64,000 bases of DNA from an uncultured Propionibacteriaceae bacterium (GTDB lineage: Bacteria; Actinomycetota; Actinomycetes; Propionibacteriales; Propionibacteriaceae). Positions 11,339 to 20,707 of the stretch are shown here, one piece after another. The stretch covers positions 76,206 through 140,205 of the forward strand of contig CALBCJ010000014.1 in NCBI GenBank assembly GCA_937926975.1. The letters run 5' to 3'. Positions within the stretch are counted from its first letter, which is position 1; the number at the start of each line of letters is the position of its first letter. A model generated the notes under the pieces. That model was not told the origin of the DNA, did no database searches, and saw only the letters and a program-made list of their open reading frames with translations. A program made the translations under genes and the position numbers.

Positions 11339-12670
11339 ATGGCCGACCCGCTCTCCCAGACTGAGATCTCGTCCCTCTCGCGCGGGGTCCAGGGAACCCC
11401 CTGGCACCTGGTCAGCGTTGACGTCTTCGACCGTCCCGGTGCTGGCGCCCGGCTCGGGATCGACGAGCTGCGAGCCCGCGTCCTGGACCGGCTGCCGTAC
11501 GCTCCCCGGTTCCGCCAGCGGGTGCGTGAGGCCGTGACCGGGCTGGACTGGGTCGACGACCCAGACTTCGACATCGACCGGCACCTGCACCAGGTCACCG
11601 TGGCGGCGCCAGGCCAGCTCGGGCAGGTCACCGAGCTCGTCGCCCAAGGCCTGTCCGAGGCACTGGACCCGCTTCACCCGCAGTGGGACCTGATGCTGGT
11701 CGACGGCCTGGTTGGCGGGCAGGTGGCGCTGGTCTGCCGCTACCACCCGGCCCTGGTCGACGGTGGGGCCCAGGTGCACCTGCTGCACGAGCTGTACGAC
11801 GAGCGTCCGACAGCGCAGGTCCCGCAGCCCCAGCCGTGGACGCCGGCCCCCGCCCCGAACCCTGGTGACGACCTCGTCTCTGGCGTCGTGGGCGGACTGC
11901 AGGACCCGCTGGGGCTGCTGGGTCGAGTCAGCGCCCGCGTCGCCCGCGGAATGGAGCGGGGCGTCGAGCTGCTCCAGCACCAAGGGGTGCCGCGGGTCTT
12001 CCGGAACCAGCCGGTCGTGCCGACCAGCCGCTACGCGGGTGGCGCGGTGGTGCCGCTGGCCGCTGTGAACCGGGTCCGGGACTTCGCCGGCTGCACCACC
12101 CACGACGTGCTGGTGGCCCTCGTGGTGGCCGGGCTGCGGCAGTGGCAGACCCAGCTCGGGGCCGACCCCGCCGACGTGGTGGCCCTGGTCCCGCTAGCGG
12201 TTCAGCAGCGCAAGGGGACGGCCTCATCGGTCGGGTGCCAGGTGGCGCCCCAGTTCGTCACCCTGCCGGTCCAGGCCAGCTCACCGCAGGGCCGGATCGA
12301 CCAGATCGCCTCCCTGACCCGGTCCCGAATCGACTCGGGCTACACCGTCGGCGCCGACGACCTGACCCGGCTGAGCGGTTTCGCACCGCCCACCCTGCAC
12401 GCCCTCGCGGCCCGGACCGTCACCTCCGGGCGAGCCCATGACGTCCTGGTCAGCAACGCGCCCGGGCCGCGCGGTCGGCGCTACTTGGGCGAGTGGCAGC
12501 TGCACGCCTCGTACCCCCTGGCCGGGCTGGCCGACAACCAGGACGTCACGGTCTCGATCACCAGCTATGACGGGCGGGTCTGCTTCGGGGTTGCCGCGGC
12601 TGCCCCGGTCCAGTCCCTGGTGGACGGGATTACTGCCGAGCTGAACCGTCTCGACGGTGGGCGGCGCTGA
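11339..12670 (+). CDS. WS/DGAT-family acyltransferase-like protein with altered active site
   Basis: A 443-residue relative of the wax ester synthase/diacylglycerol acyltransferases. The condensation-like N-terminal half and the C-terminal LVSNAPGPRG motif are clear. The catalytic HHxxxDG motif is degenerate: the sequence reads H136-P137-A-L-V-D141-G142, so the second His, normally the catalytic base, is Pro. D141 and G142 remain. The protein may therefore be inactive as an acyltransferase or use another substrate. ATG 11339 follows a -10-like hexamer, implying a leaderless mRNA. The stop overlaps the start of the DUF6912 gene by one base, and Ku follows, so the three look co-transcribed. Confidence 0.8.
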   Translation: MADPLSQTEISSLSRGVQGTPWHLVSVDVFDRPGAGARLGIDELRARVLDRLPYAPRFRQRVREAVTGLDWVDDPDFDIDRHLHQVTVAAPGQLGQVTELVAQGLSEALDPLHPQWDLMLVDGLVGGQVALVCRYHPALVDGGAQVHLLHELYDERPTAQVPQPQPWTPAPAPNPGDDLVSGVVGGLQDPLGLLGRVSARVARGMERGVELLQHQGVPRVFRNQPVVPTSRYAGGAVVPLAAVNRVRDFAGCTTHDVLVALVVAGLRQWQTQLGADPADVVALVPLAVQQRKGTASSVGCQVAPQFVTLPVQASSPQGRIDQIASLTRSRIDSGYTVGADDLTRLSGFAPPTLHALAARTVTSGRAHDVLVSNAPGPRGRRYLGEWQLHASYPLAGLADNQDVTVSITSYDGRVCFGVAAAAPVQSLVDGITAELNRLDGGRR

Positions 12671-13164
12671 TGGTGGCGCTGGTGCCGGTCTCGTCCGACA
12701 CCCTGGCCCGGCTGGTCGCCGGGGAGCAGCTGGACGGGCCCGTCTCGGCGTACGGCGCCAGCCCGCTGCTGCGGCAGACCTTCGATCTGTCCCCGACCGA
12801 GGACGAGGAGGCCGAGCGGACAGCCCTGCAGCTGGCCAGCCTGGACGCTCTGCTGGCGTACGGACGGCGGCTGGTCGTGGTGGTCGACAGCGGCTACCGT
12901 CCCGACCCTGACGGCTACCTCGGACAGGGGGTGGTGCCCGCGGTACGCGGGGTCGAAGCACTCTTCGCCGATGCCCCCGAGGCGGCCGACGCGGCTCGGC
13001 TGGCCCGCCGGGAGGCGTCAGGCAAGGACCTGGACGAGGTCTGGGAGCTGGGCGCAGTGCAGCGGCTGCTGGCCGAGCACGAGCTGCTGTGGTTCGGTGC
13101 CGAGGAGGCCGCGTCGCTGCTGTCAGGCAGGCTGGTCGAGTCAGCCCGCGGTACGGAAGACTAG
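12670..13164 (+). CDS. DUF6912-family conserved actinobacterial protein
   Basis: A 164-residue acidic protein that fits the actinobacterial DUF6912 group. It starts MVALVPVSSDTLARL. It has the central LLAYGRRLVVVVD segment near residues 60-72 and a C-terminal helical region ending in an LLWFGAEEAASLL stretch. No catalytic motif or membrane segment is visible and the function is unknown. The start codon shares a base with the preceding stop (TGATG), so translation is coupled to the WS/DGAT-like gene. Ku begins 4 bp after its stop. Confidence 0.7.
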   Translation: MVALVPVSSDTLARLVAGEQLDGPVSAYGASPLLRQTFDLSPTEDEEAERTALQLASLDALLAYGRRLVVVVDSGYRPDPDGYLGQGVVPAVRGVEALFADAPEAADAARLARREASGKDLDEVWELGAVQRLLAEHELLWFGAEEAASLLSGRLVESARGTED

Positions 13165-13168
13165 GCGC

Positions 13169-13987
13169 ATGGCACCACGCAGCATCTGGAAGGGCGCGAT
13201 CTCGTTCGGCTTGGTGACGATCCCGATCAAGGTCTACGGCGCTACCGAGCAGAAGGACCTCAGCTTCCGCCAGATCCACGCCGCCGACGGCGGCCGGATC
13301 AAGTACAAGCGGGTCTGCGAGTCGTGCGGCGAGGAGGTCCAGTTCGCCAGCATCGCCAAGGGCTACGAGGCCGGTGACGGACGGATGGCGGTCCTGGAGA
13401 AGTCGGACTTTGAGTCACTGCCGCTGAGCACCACCAAGACGGTTGAGGTGGTCCAGTTCGTCGACGCCGCCACCGTCGACCCGATCATGTACGACAAGCC
13501 GTACTACCTGGAGGCCGACGGTCCCGGGCAGAAGCCGTACGCGCTGCTGCGCAACGCCCTGCGTCAGTCCGGCAAGGCCGCGGTGGTCAAGGTGGCGCTG
13601 CGCTCCCGGGAAGCGATCGCTCTGGTCCGGGTGGTCGGCGAGGTCCTGGTGCTGCAGACCATGCTGTGGCCCGACGAGGTGCGCGACGCGAGCTTTGCGG
13701 CCCCTCCGGCAGACGTCCAGGTCTCGGATGCCGAGGTTGCGATGGCCTCAGTGTTCATTGAGCAGATGACCGGCGAGTTTCAGCCTCAGGAGTACACCGA
13801 CGCCTACCGGGAGGCTCTCGAAGCCGTGGTGCAGTCGAAGCTCAGTGGCGCCCCGGTGCCGCAGGAGCCCGTCGCCGCCCCCCAGGACGCCGACGTGGTG
13901 GACCTGGTGGCGGCGCTGCGCGCCAGCGTCGAGGCCGCCAAGAAGCGCCGGGCCGAGGACCAGCAGGACAGCTCAAAGGCCGGGTAG
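13169..13987 (+). CDS. ku: Bacterial Ku, non-homologous end-joining protein
   Basis: A 272-residue Ku homodimer subunit that caps double-strand breaks and recruits LigD. The start MAPRSIWKGAISFGLVTIPIKVYGA is diagnostic. The beta-barrel core (about residues 8-195) includes the RIKYKRVCESCG segment and the MSSVFI-like region near 195-205. A short C-terminal extension rich in Ala and Lys follows; Lys-rich tails bind DNA in longer Ku variants. ATG 13169 is 4 bp after the previous stop. No ligD gene is seen in the window. Together with the nearby glycosylase this makes a small DNA-repair neighbourhood. Confidence 0.95.
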   Translation: MAPRSIWKGAISFGLVTIPIKVYGATEQKDLSFRQIHAADGGRIKYKRVCESCGEEVQFASIAKGYEAGDGRMAVLEKSDFESLPLSTTKTVEVVQFVDAATVDPIMYDKPYYLEADGPGQKPYALLRNALRQSGKAAVVKVALRSREAIALVRVVGEVLVLQTMLWPDEVRDASFAAPPADVQVSDAEVAMASVFIEQMTGEFQPQEYTDAYREALEAVVQSKLSGAPVPQEPVAAPQDADVVDLVAALRASVEAAKKRRAEDQQDSSKAG

Positions 13988-14001
13988 GGCGCGCGCCGAG
14001 C

Positions 14002-15228
14002 GTGGCGACTCCATCCCGGGACCGGCTGGTCGACCTGGTCCGGCCGCTGGCGATGGTGGTGGTGGTCCTGATGCACTGGGTCGTGCAGCGGGTCTCGCTC
14101 GGTCCCGAAGGGCTCCGGACGGAAAATGCCCTGCACGGCCCGTTCGCCGTCGCAGCGACCTGGCTGCTGCAGGTGATGCCGCTGTTCTTCATCGCCGGCG
14201 GTTTCGTCAACACCCTCACGTACGACCGGGCTCGCCAGGCCGGGCAGACCGACGCTGCTTTCGTCGGGCTCCGGGCCCGGCGGCTGCTGACCCCAACGGT
14301 GCCGGTCATCGTGGTGGTGACCTCAGCGACGACCGTGGCCTGGCTGGTCGGCCAGCCACAGGTGGGCCGCCGGGTGGCCGACCACACCGCCAACCCGTGG
14401 TGGTTCCTGGTCGCCTACCTGACCTGCGTGATGGTGACTCCGGCAGTGGTTCGGCTGCACGACCGGCTGGGCTGGTGGCCGGTTCCGCTGCTGCTGGCTG
14501 TGGCCGTGGCCAGTAACGACACCGCTCGGCGACTGCTGCCTGGCACGCCGGGCCTTGGTGACCTGAACGTGCTGATGGTGTGGCTGTTCTGCCACCAGCT
14601 GGGCGTCCTGTACGCGCGAGGCACCCTGAGCCGGGTCCCGCGGGCCGGGCTGGCGGGGACTGCTGCGCTGGCGGTGACGGGGATCGTCGCCCTCGTCTGC
14701 TGGGCCCGGTACCCCGATGTCACGATCGGCCTGGCTGACCAGCCGGAGCAGAACCTGATGCCGGCGACCCTGGCCCTGGTTCTTCTGGGCACCGCCCAGG
14801 CCTGCCTGCTGGCGCTGGCCGCCGGGGCGGCTCGTCGCTGGCGGCCGTCGCGGCGGACCGAGCAGCTGCTCGGCTGGGGCAACCTGCTGCTGTTCCCGGT
14901 CTTTCTCTGGCACGTGCCAGCCTTCTTCGCTTTCCTCGGGACCGGGCTCGCGGCCCCCTGGCTGCTGCCCAGCGACGAGGCCCGCTACTGGGCGCTGCGA
15001 CCGCTGGCAGTCCTGATCACGGCCGGGCTGCTGGCCGTCCTGGTCGCGGGCGCAGTCCAGGTCGAGCGGGTCTGGGCAGGCTGGGAACCGGTCACCACCA
15101 CGGCCCGGTCGTCGCTGGGACCGGGGCCGGAGCCGTCGGCTGCTACCTGGTCTGGCACCGTGGTCTGGCCGTGCTCGGCGACGACATGGCTCCCGACCCG
15201 CTGGCGGTTGGGGCACTGCTGCTGGTGA
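14002..15228 (+). CDS. Acyltransferase-3 family membrane protein, 3' end probably frameshifted
   Basis: A polytopic membrane protein of the acyltransferase 3 family (O-acetyltransferase type), with about nine or ten hydrophobic helices. The family opening is clear: RDRLVDLVRPLAMVVVVLMHW has the catalytic-type His, and MPLFFIAGGFVN follows. Up to about residue 365 the sequence is normal. The last 40 or so residues of the annotated frame are Thr/Ser/Trp-rich and unlike a membrane protein. The alternative frame from about 15093 to 15281 instead encodes a plausible last hydrophobic helix with a basic end. A one-base shift near 15085-15100 is likely, so the intended gene probably ends at 15281. 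GTG 14002 lies 14 bp after Ku. Confidence 0.75.
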   Translation: MATPSRDRLVDLVRPLAMVVVVLMHWVVQRVSLGPEGLRTENALHGPFAVAATWLLQVMPLFFIAGGFVNTLTYDRARQAGQTDAAFVGLRARRLLTPTVPVIVVVTSATTVAWLVGQPQVGRRVADHTANPWWFLVAYLTCVMVTPAVVRLHDRLGWWPVPLLLAVAVASNDTARRLLPGTPGLGDLNVLMVWLFCHQLGVLYARGTLSRVPRAGLAGTAALAVTGIVALVCWARYPDVTIGLADQPEQNLMPATLALVLLGTAQACLLALAAGAARRWRPSRRTEQLLGWGNLLLFPVFLWHVPAFFAFLGTGLAAPWLLPSDEARYWALRPLAVLITAGLLAVLVAGAVQVERVWAGWEPVTTTARSSLGPGPEPSAATWSGTVVWPCSATTWLPTRWRLGHCCW

Positions 15229-15303
15229 TGGCAGGAGTGCTGCTGGTGCAGCGACCTGGCGCACGCCCGCCGAGAAGGTGACCTCGCAGGTCGGACGATG
15301 TGG

Positions 15304-15777
15304 TCAGTGCTCGGCGAGCCACTGGTCCCCGACTCGCTGCTGCAGGCCGATGCCGTCCATCACCGACGGGGCAGCCGACTGCTCGAGCTTCTTGCCGACG
15401 AACGGGATGCTGACGCTGAGGTCGGCCTCGTAGACGACGGTGGTGCCCTTGCCGCCAGGCCGCAGGATCGCCGTGCCCGTCATCTCCACCGGTAGCCCAG
15501 GGACGTGCAGCCGCAGGTCACCCCGGCGGCCTCCGTCGGCAGCCGGCTCCCCCCAGCTCGTCTCCTCCACGATCGTAATCGTGGGCCCGGTGAGCTTGGC
15601 GGCCGCAGAGGGGGCCGGCAGGGTCCGCGAGGTCGTGGTGCTGGTGCCACTCACCTGGACCGAGTGCTCTGTGGCGTGGGAGGCAACGCAGACCTGCTCC
15701 AGAAACTCCTGGTCAGTGAGCATGGCGGCCACGGCGGCCGGGGGAGCGGCGAAGTCCAGCTGCGAAGTGAGGTGCAT
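15304..15777 (-). CDS. DUF2505 (SRPBCC-like) protein
   Basis: A 157-residue soluble protein of the DUF2505 family, which has a helix-grip (START/SRPBCC-like) ligand-binding fold. It begins MHLTSQLDFAAPPAAVAAML and has the repeated beta-strands and a long C-terminal helix expected of that fold (about residues 130-157). Ligand and role are unknown. ATG 15777 is preceded by AAGAAT only 5 nt upstream, which may be a -10 of a leaderless transcript. It diverges from the glutamate dehydrogenase gene. Confidence 0.8.
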   Translation of the reverse strand: MHLTSQLDFAAPPAAVAAMLTDQEFLEQVCVASHATEHSVQVSGTSTTTSRTLPAPSAAAKLTGPTITIVEETSWGEPAADGGRRGDLRLHVPGLPVEMTGTAILRPGGKGTTVVYEADLSVSIPFVGKKLEQSAAPSVMDGIGLQQRVGDQWLAEH

Positions 15778-15892
15778 GAGACATTCTTACCCGACCTCGG
15801 GCAAGCCCTAGCCGCACCGGCTCGAGGCATGACGATAGTCTCAGCGCAGGGTGTGCAGGGTGGCCCCCTCAGGACTATAACGAGGAGAAGCC

Positions 15893-18800
15893 GTGTCCGA
15901 GCCGCGTGACCGCGGGATCGTGAAGAGCCAGATGATTGAGGCGGTGGCCCGGGAGGGGGCCGGCCGTGACCGAGGTCCGGTGGACGCCTCTCCAGAACGG
16001 GTGGCCGAGTTCGTGGCCCACTACCTCAACCACGTCTTGGCAGCGGACCTGGAGCAGATGGACCCGGCTAGCGTGGCCCAGATTCTCGACTCCCACTTCC
16101 GGCTCGCCTCGGGCCGCGAGCCCGGCACCGACCTGGTCACGGTCACCACCCCAGGAAGCCAGCAGCCGTGGCACCTGGGAGAGTCGACCCTGCTGCAGGT
16201 GGTCACCGACGACCGGGCTTTCCTGGTCGACTCGACAGCCATGGAGATCACGCGCCAGGGCTGGTCGATCCGACAGGTCTTCCACCCGCAGTACATGGCG
16301 GTTCGCGGGACCGGCGGGGAGCTGGTCGACCTGGTGCACCGGGCCGCTGAGGTTCCGGGCGCGATCCGCGAGTCCTGGATGAGCTTCGTGATCTACCCGC
16401 CGCTGGGGGAGAGCGCCGATGACCTGGCTGGTGCTCTCCAGTCGGGTGTTCAGGAGGTGCTGGCCGAGGTTCGGGCAGCAACTGACGACTGGAAGCCGAT
16501 GCGGGGGCAGATGACCTCCTGCATCGAGCAGGTCGAGGACAGCGCAGCCCCTGACCAGGAGCGGTACGCCGCGTCGGACCTGCTGTCGTGGCTGCTGAGC
16601 GACAACTTCACCTTCCTCGGCTACCGCGCCTACGACCTGGTCGACGGCCGCTACCAGCCGCAGCCAGGGACCGGGCTCGGGATCCTGCGCGGAGACGACG
16701 AGCCCGCAGACGCCTTCCAGGCCGTCCCGGCCGACGCAGACCCGACCCTGGTGGCCTTCACCAAGGACAACCGCCGGGCCCGGGTCCACCGCTCCACGTG
16801 GCTGGACTACGTCGGGGTCCGCGTCCTCGGTGCGAACGGGCAGGTGGTCGGTGAGCGCCGCTTCGTCGGAGTGCTGGCGGCCCAGGCGTACGACGACGCG
16901 GTCACCCGGATCCCGGCCCTGGCCGCCAAGCTGCGCCGGATCATCGAGCGCTCCGGGTACGACCCAGCCAGCTACGGCGCCAAGGCGATGCTGGCGGCGG
17001 TCAACACGTACCCCCGCAACGAGCTCTTCCAGGCGTCGCCCGACGACCTCTACCCGGTGATTGAGGGAATCGCCGGGCTCGGGGAGCGGCGTCAGGTTCG
17101 CCTCTTCGTGCACCGGGACCCGTGGGGCCGCTACGTCAGCTGCCTGGTCTACCTGCCGCGCGACCGGTACACAACCGATGTCCGGGTCCGGCTGCAGGAC
17201 GTCCTGCTGCGGGCCTTCGGCGGGACCGAGGTCGACTACCAGGTTCAGGTGGGGAAGTCGGCCCTGGCCCGGCTCTATGTTGTGGTCCAGCTCCCTGCCG
17301 GTCACCACCCGGAGGTCAACGTACCCGCGCTGGAGCATGAGCTGGCCCAGGCAACCCGGAGCTGGGCCGACCGGTTCACAGAGCTGGTCCACGCCTGGCC
17401 GAGCGAGGACCGCGGGGTGGAGTTCTCCGACGCGTACGTGGAGGAGTTCACCCCCGAGCAGGCTGTCGCGGACCTGGGGCTGCTCAACGGCCTGGCCCGC
17501 GACGCGGTCGCGGTCCGCCTAGCACCGACCAGTGACTCGGACGCCGCCAACCTGCGACTGCGGCTGTACAGCTGGTCGCGGGCCACGCTGCCGCAGGTCC
17601 TGCCGCACCTGGAGCGGCTGGGTGTTGAGGTGATCGACGAGTGGCCGTACGAGCTGCGGCTGCGTGACCAGCAGGCCTGGCTGTACGAGTTCGGGCTGCG
17701 GGCTGAGCGGCCCCTGTCCCAGTGGTCCCAGCAGGACCAGGAGCGGTTCGTGGCGGCGTTCACCGCCTCCCAGTCCGGCCGGATCGAGGTCGGCTCCCTG
17801 AACGCCCTGGTCACGACGGCTGGCCTGGACTGGCGGGAAGTGACCTGGCTGCGGGCGATGCTGCGGTACCTGAGACAGGCTGGGCTGCCGTACTCGGTCG
17901 AGTTCATGGAGGCCGCGATGGTGGCCAACGCCGGCCTCGCCGCTCAGCTGGTGGCGGCCTTCCGGGCCGCTCACGAGCCCGGCTCGCAGACCGGTGCGAC
18001 CCAGCAGCGGGCGGCAGCCGAAGAGCTGCTGGTCGAGGTCGAGCAGTCGCTGGACCAGGTCACCAGCCTGGACCATGACCGCATCATCCGGGCCCTGGTA
18101 GCGCTGCAGCGGGCGGTGGTCCGGACCAACGCCTTCGGGGAGCCGGAGGGCGGGGCGCTGGCCTTCAAGCTGCTGCCTCGAGAGCTGGACCTGCTGCCCC
18201 AGCCGCGGCCCGAGTTCGAGATCTGGGTCTCCTGCCCGCGGGTCGAGGGAGTTCACCTGCGGTTCGGGAAGGTGGCCCGCGGCGGCCTGCGCTGGTCGGA
18301 CCGCTCCGAGGACTTCCGGACCGAGGTGCTGGGCCTGGCCAAGGCCCAGATGGTGAAGAACACGGTGATCGTCCCGGTAGGCGCCAAGGGCGGCTTCGTA
18401 CCGCGGCACCTTCCTGACCCGGCCCAGGACCGGGGCGCCTGGCTGGAGGAGGGCAAGGCCTCCTACCGGGTCTTCATCACCTCGCTGCTGTCGCTGACTG
18501 ACTCGATCGGTGCCGACGGCCAGGTGATACCCCCGGCCGGCGTGGTCCGCCACGACCCGGACGACCCGTACCTGGTGGTGGCCGCCGACAAGGGCACCGC
18601 GACCTTCTCTGACCTGGCCAACGAGGTCTCGCTGCGGCGCGGCTTCTGGCTGGGTGACGCCTTCGCCTCCGGTGGCTCAAAGGGCTACGACCACAAGGCG
18701 ATGGGGATCACGGCCCGGGGGGCCTGGGAGTCGGTCAAGCGGCACTTCTTTGAGATGGGCACCGACTGCCAGAACGAGGACTTCACCTGTGTCGGGATCG

Positions 18801-20674
18801 GCGACATGGCAGGCGACGTCTTCGGCAACGGGATGCTGCGCTCGCGGCACACCCGGCTGCTGGCGGCCTTCGACCACCGGCACATCTTCATCGACCCCGA
18901 CCCTGACCCCGAGGCGAGCTTCGACGAGCGGCAGCGGCTGGCCAGCCTGCCGCGGTCCTCCTGGGCGGACTACAACCCGGAGCTGATCACGGCCGGTGGT
19001 GGGGTCTACCCGCGGACGGCGAAGTCGGTCCCGGTGACCGAGGAGGCCCGGCGGGCTCTCGGGCTGGACCCCGAGGTGGGGACCATGACCCCCACCGAGT
19101 ACATCCACGCCATCCTCCAGGCGCCCGTCGACCTGCTCTGGAACGGCGGCATCGGGACGTACGTCAAGGGCAGCTCCGAGAGCCATGCCGACGTCGGTGA
19201 CCGGGCCAACGACGCCATCCGCGTGAACGGCAGCCAGGTCCGGGCCCGCTGCGCCGGCGAGGGCGGCAACCTCGGCTGGACCCAGGCCGGCCGGATCGAG
19301 TACGCCCGCGCCGGCGGCCGGCTGAACACCGACTTCATCGACAACTCCGCCGGAGTGGACACCTCCGACCATGAGGTCAACATCAAGATCCTGCTGGCCT
19401 CGCTGGTCGCCAGGGGTGAGATCACCGAGGCGGAGCGGGACGAGCTGCTGCCTCAGATGAGTGACGAGGTGGCTGCGCTGGTGCTGGCCCACAACACCGA
19501 CCAGAACCAGGCACTGGCGATGGCAGCGCACAGGGCGAACCGGTTCACCGCGATCCACGAGGACTGGATGCGGGTCCTGGAGAGCGACGGCTACCTCGAC
19601 CGCGAGATCGAGCAGATGCCGACCAGCGCCGAGGTGCGGCGCCGGATCAAGGCCGACGAGAGCCTGGTCGGGCCGGAGCTGGCGACACTGATGGCCTGGA
19701 CCAAGATCTGGCTGGCCGACATCGTGCTGGCCAGTGACCTGCCCGATGACCCGTACTTGGCCGACCGGCTGGTGCAGTACTTCCCAGCCCAGCTGCGCAA
19801 CCGCTTCCGGGAGGCTTTGCCGGGCCACCGGCTCGGTCGGGAGATCATCACCACAGTGGCGGTGAACCGGTTCGTCAACAGCCAGGGGATCACCGCCTTC
19901 CACCGGCTGTCGTCGGACACGGGGGCAGCGGCGGCGGACGTGATCCGGGCTCAGCTGGCCGCCCGGGCCATGTTCCGGGTGGGGCCGCTGGAGGTCCAGC
20001 TCGGGCGGCTGGCGCTGCCGGCGCAGCGACTGACCGACCTGCGGATCGAGCTGCGTCACATGGTGGACCGAGGCACCCGCTGGGCGCTGCAGACCCAGTC
20101 TCGCCCGCTGGCTGTGCAGGCGATCGTGGACCAGTACGCCGAGCCGATCCAGCAGGTCGTGGCCCACCTGGCCGAGGTGCTCACTCCCGAGGGACGCCAC
20201 CTGTACGAGGAGGTCCGGACCGGGCTGGAGGCCGAAGGCGTACCTGCGGAGATCGCCCGGGCCGTGGCCGGGGCGCCGTTCACTCCGCTGGCCCCCACGA
20301 TCGCCAGCATTGCGGCCAGCCGGGGCCGGGAGCTGCTCGAGGTCGCAGCCGACTTCTTCGGGATCCGGGAGCAGCTGGGGCTGTACCGGTTCTTCGACCT
20401 CGCAGAGAACCTGAAACGGGTCGACCGGTGGTCGCTGATGGCGCAGGCCGCGGTCCGAGACGAGCTGCTCGATGTCCAGGCACAGCTGGCGGACGAGGTC
20501 GTGGTGGCTGCCGAGCCGGGCAGCAGCGCCGAGCAGGCCGTCGCGCGCTTCATCGAGACCCGCGCCGAGGCAGCCCGGGTGGCCGGTCTGCTCGACGAGC
20601 TGGCCGCCGGGGAGCCGGACCTGGGTCGGCTGTCGGTCGCGGTCCGGATGCTGCGCTCGCTGCTGGTCGGCTGA
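15893..20674 (+). CDS. gdh: NAD-specific glutamate dehydrogenase, large GDH-180 type
   Basis: A 1593-residue member of the 180-kDa bacterial NAD-glutamate dehydrogenases, which deaminate glutamate to 2-oxoglutarate. The long N-terminal half (about 1-700) contains ACT-like regulatory segments. The catalytic domain (about 750-1250) has the conserved KVARGGLRWSDR segment, the substrate-binding MVKNTVIVPVGAKGGF and a Rossmann dinucleotide fold. The C-terminal region is helical. GTG 15893 has a GAGGAG ribosome site. TATAAC at 15876-15881 is too close to serve as its promoter; an earlier TAGTCT near 15836 is possible. Full length with no breaks; family assignment is firm. Confidence 0.93.
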   Translation: MSEPRDRGIVKSQMIEAVAREGAGRDRGPVDASPERVAEFVAHYLNHVLAADLEQMDPASVAQILDSHFRLASGREPGTDLVTVTTPGSQQPWHLGESTLLQVVTDDRAFLVDSTAMEITRQGWSIRQVFHPQYMAVRGTGGELVDLVHRAAEVPGAIRESWMSFVIYPPLGESADDLAGALQSGVQEVLAEVRAATDDWKPMRGQMTSCIEQVEDSAAPDQERYAASDLLSWLLSDNFTFLGYRAYDLVDGRYQPQPGTGLGILRGDDEPADAFQAVPADADPTLVAFTKDNRRARVHRSTWLDYVGVRVLGANGQVVGERRFVGVLAAQAYDDAVTRIPALAAKLRRIIERSGYDPASYGAKAMLAAVNTYPRNELFQASPDDLYPVIEGIAGLGERRQVRLFVHRDPWGRYVSCLVYLPRDRYTTDVRVRLQDVLLRAFGGTEVDYQVQVGKSALARLYVVVQLPAGHHPEVNVPALEHELAQATRSWADRFTELVHAWPSEDRGVEFSDAYVEEFTPEQAVADLGLLNGLARDAVAVRLAPTSDSDAANLRLRLYSWSRATLPQVLPHLERLGVEVIDEWPYELRLRDQQAWLYEFGLRAERPLSQWSQQDQERFVAAFTASQSGRIEVGSLNALVTTAGLDWREVTWLRAMLRYLRQAGLPYSVEFMEAAMVANAGLAAQLVAAFRAAHEPGSQTGATQQRAAAEELLVEVEQSLDQVTSLDHDRIIRALVALQRAVVRTNAFGEPEGGALAFKLLPRELDLLPQPRPEFEIWVSCPRVEGVHLRFGKVARGGLRWSDRSEDFRTEVLGLAKAQMVKNTVIVPVGAKGGFVPRHLPDPAQDRGAWLEEGKASYRVFITSLLSLTDSIGADGQVIPPAGVVRHDPDDPYLVVAADKGTATFSDLANEVSLRRGFWLGDAFASGGSKGYDHKAMGITARGAWESVKRHFFEMGTDCQNEDFTCVGIGDMAGDVFGNGMLRSRHTRLLAAFDHRHIFIDPDPDPEASFDERQRLASLPRSSWADYNPELITAGGGVYPRTAKSVPVTEEARRALGLDPEVGTMTPTEYIHAILQAPVDLLWNGGIGTYVKGSSESHADVGDRANDAIRVNGSQVRARCAGEGGNLGWTQAGRIEYARAGGRLNTDFIDNSAGVDTSDHEVNIKILLASLVARGEITEAERDELLPQMSDEVAALVLAHNTDQNQALAMAAHRANRFTAIHEDWMRVLESDGYLDREIEQMPTSAEVRRRIKADESLVGPELATLMAWTKIWLADIVLASDLPDDPYLADRLVQYFPAQLRNRFREALPGHRLGREIITTVAVNRFVNSQGITAFHRLSSDTGAAAADVIRAQLAARAMFRVGPLEVQLGRLALPAQRLTDLRIELRHMVDRGTRWALQTQSRPLAVQAIVDQYAEPIQQVVAHLAEVLTPEGRHLYEEVRTGLEAEGVPAEIARAVAGAPFTPLAPTIASIAASRGRELLEVAADFFGIREQLGLYRFFDLAENLKRVDRWSLMAQAAVRDELLDVQAQLADEVVVAAEPGSSAEQAVARFIETRAEAARVAGLLDELAAGEPDLGRLSVAVRMLRSLLVG

Positions 20675-20695
20675 GGGTGCGGGGTCGCTGGCTGG

Positions 20696-20701
20696 CAGAA
20701 T
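20696..20701 (+). promoter_or_regulatory. -10-like hexamer CAGAAT before the PHP gene
   Basis: CAGAAT ends 6 nt before ATG 20708. No ribosome site is present, which suggests a leaderless mRNA. Confidence 0.35.
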
Positions 20702-20707
20702 GCCGGC

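Noticed and set aside
12670..13987. NHEJ operon with ligase
   Set aside because: Ku is clear, but no ligD or other ATP-dependent ligase is present in the window, so only Ku is called.
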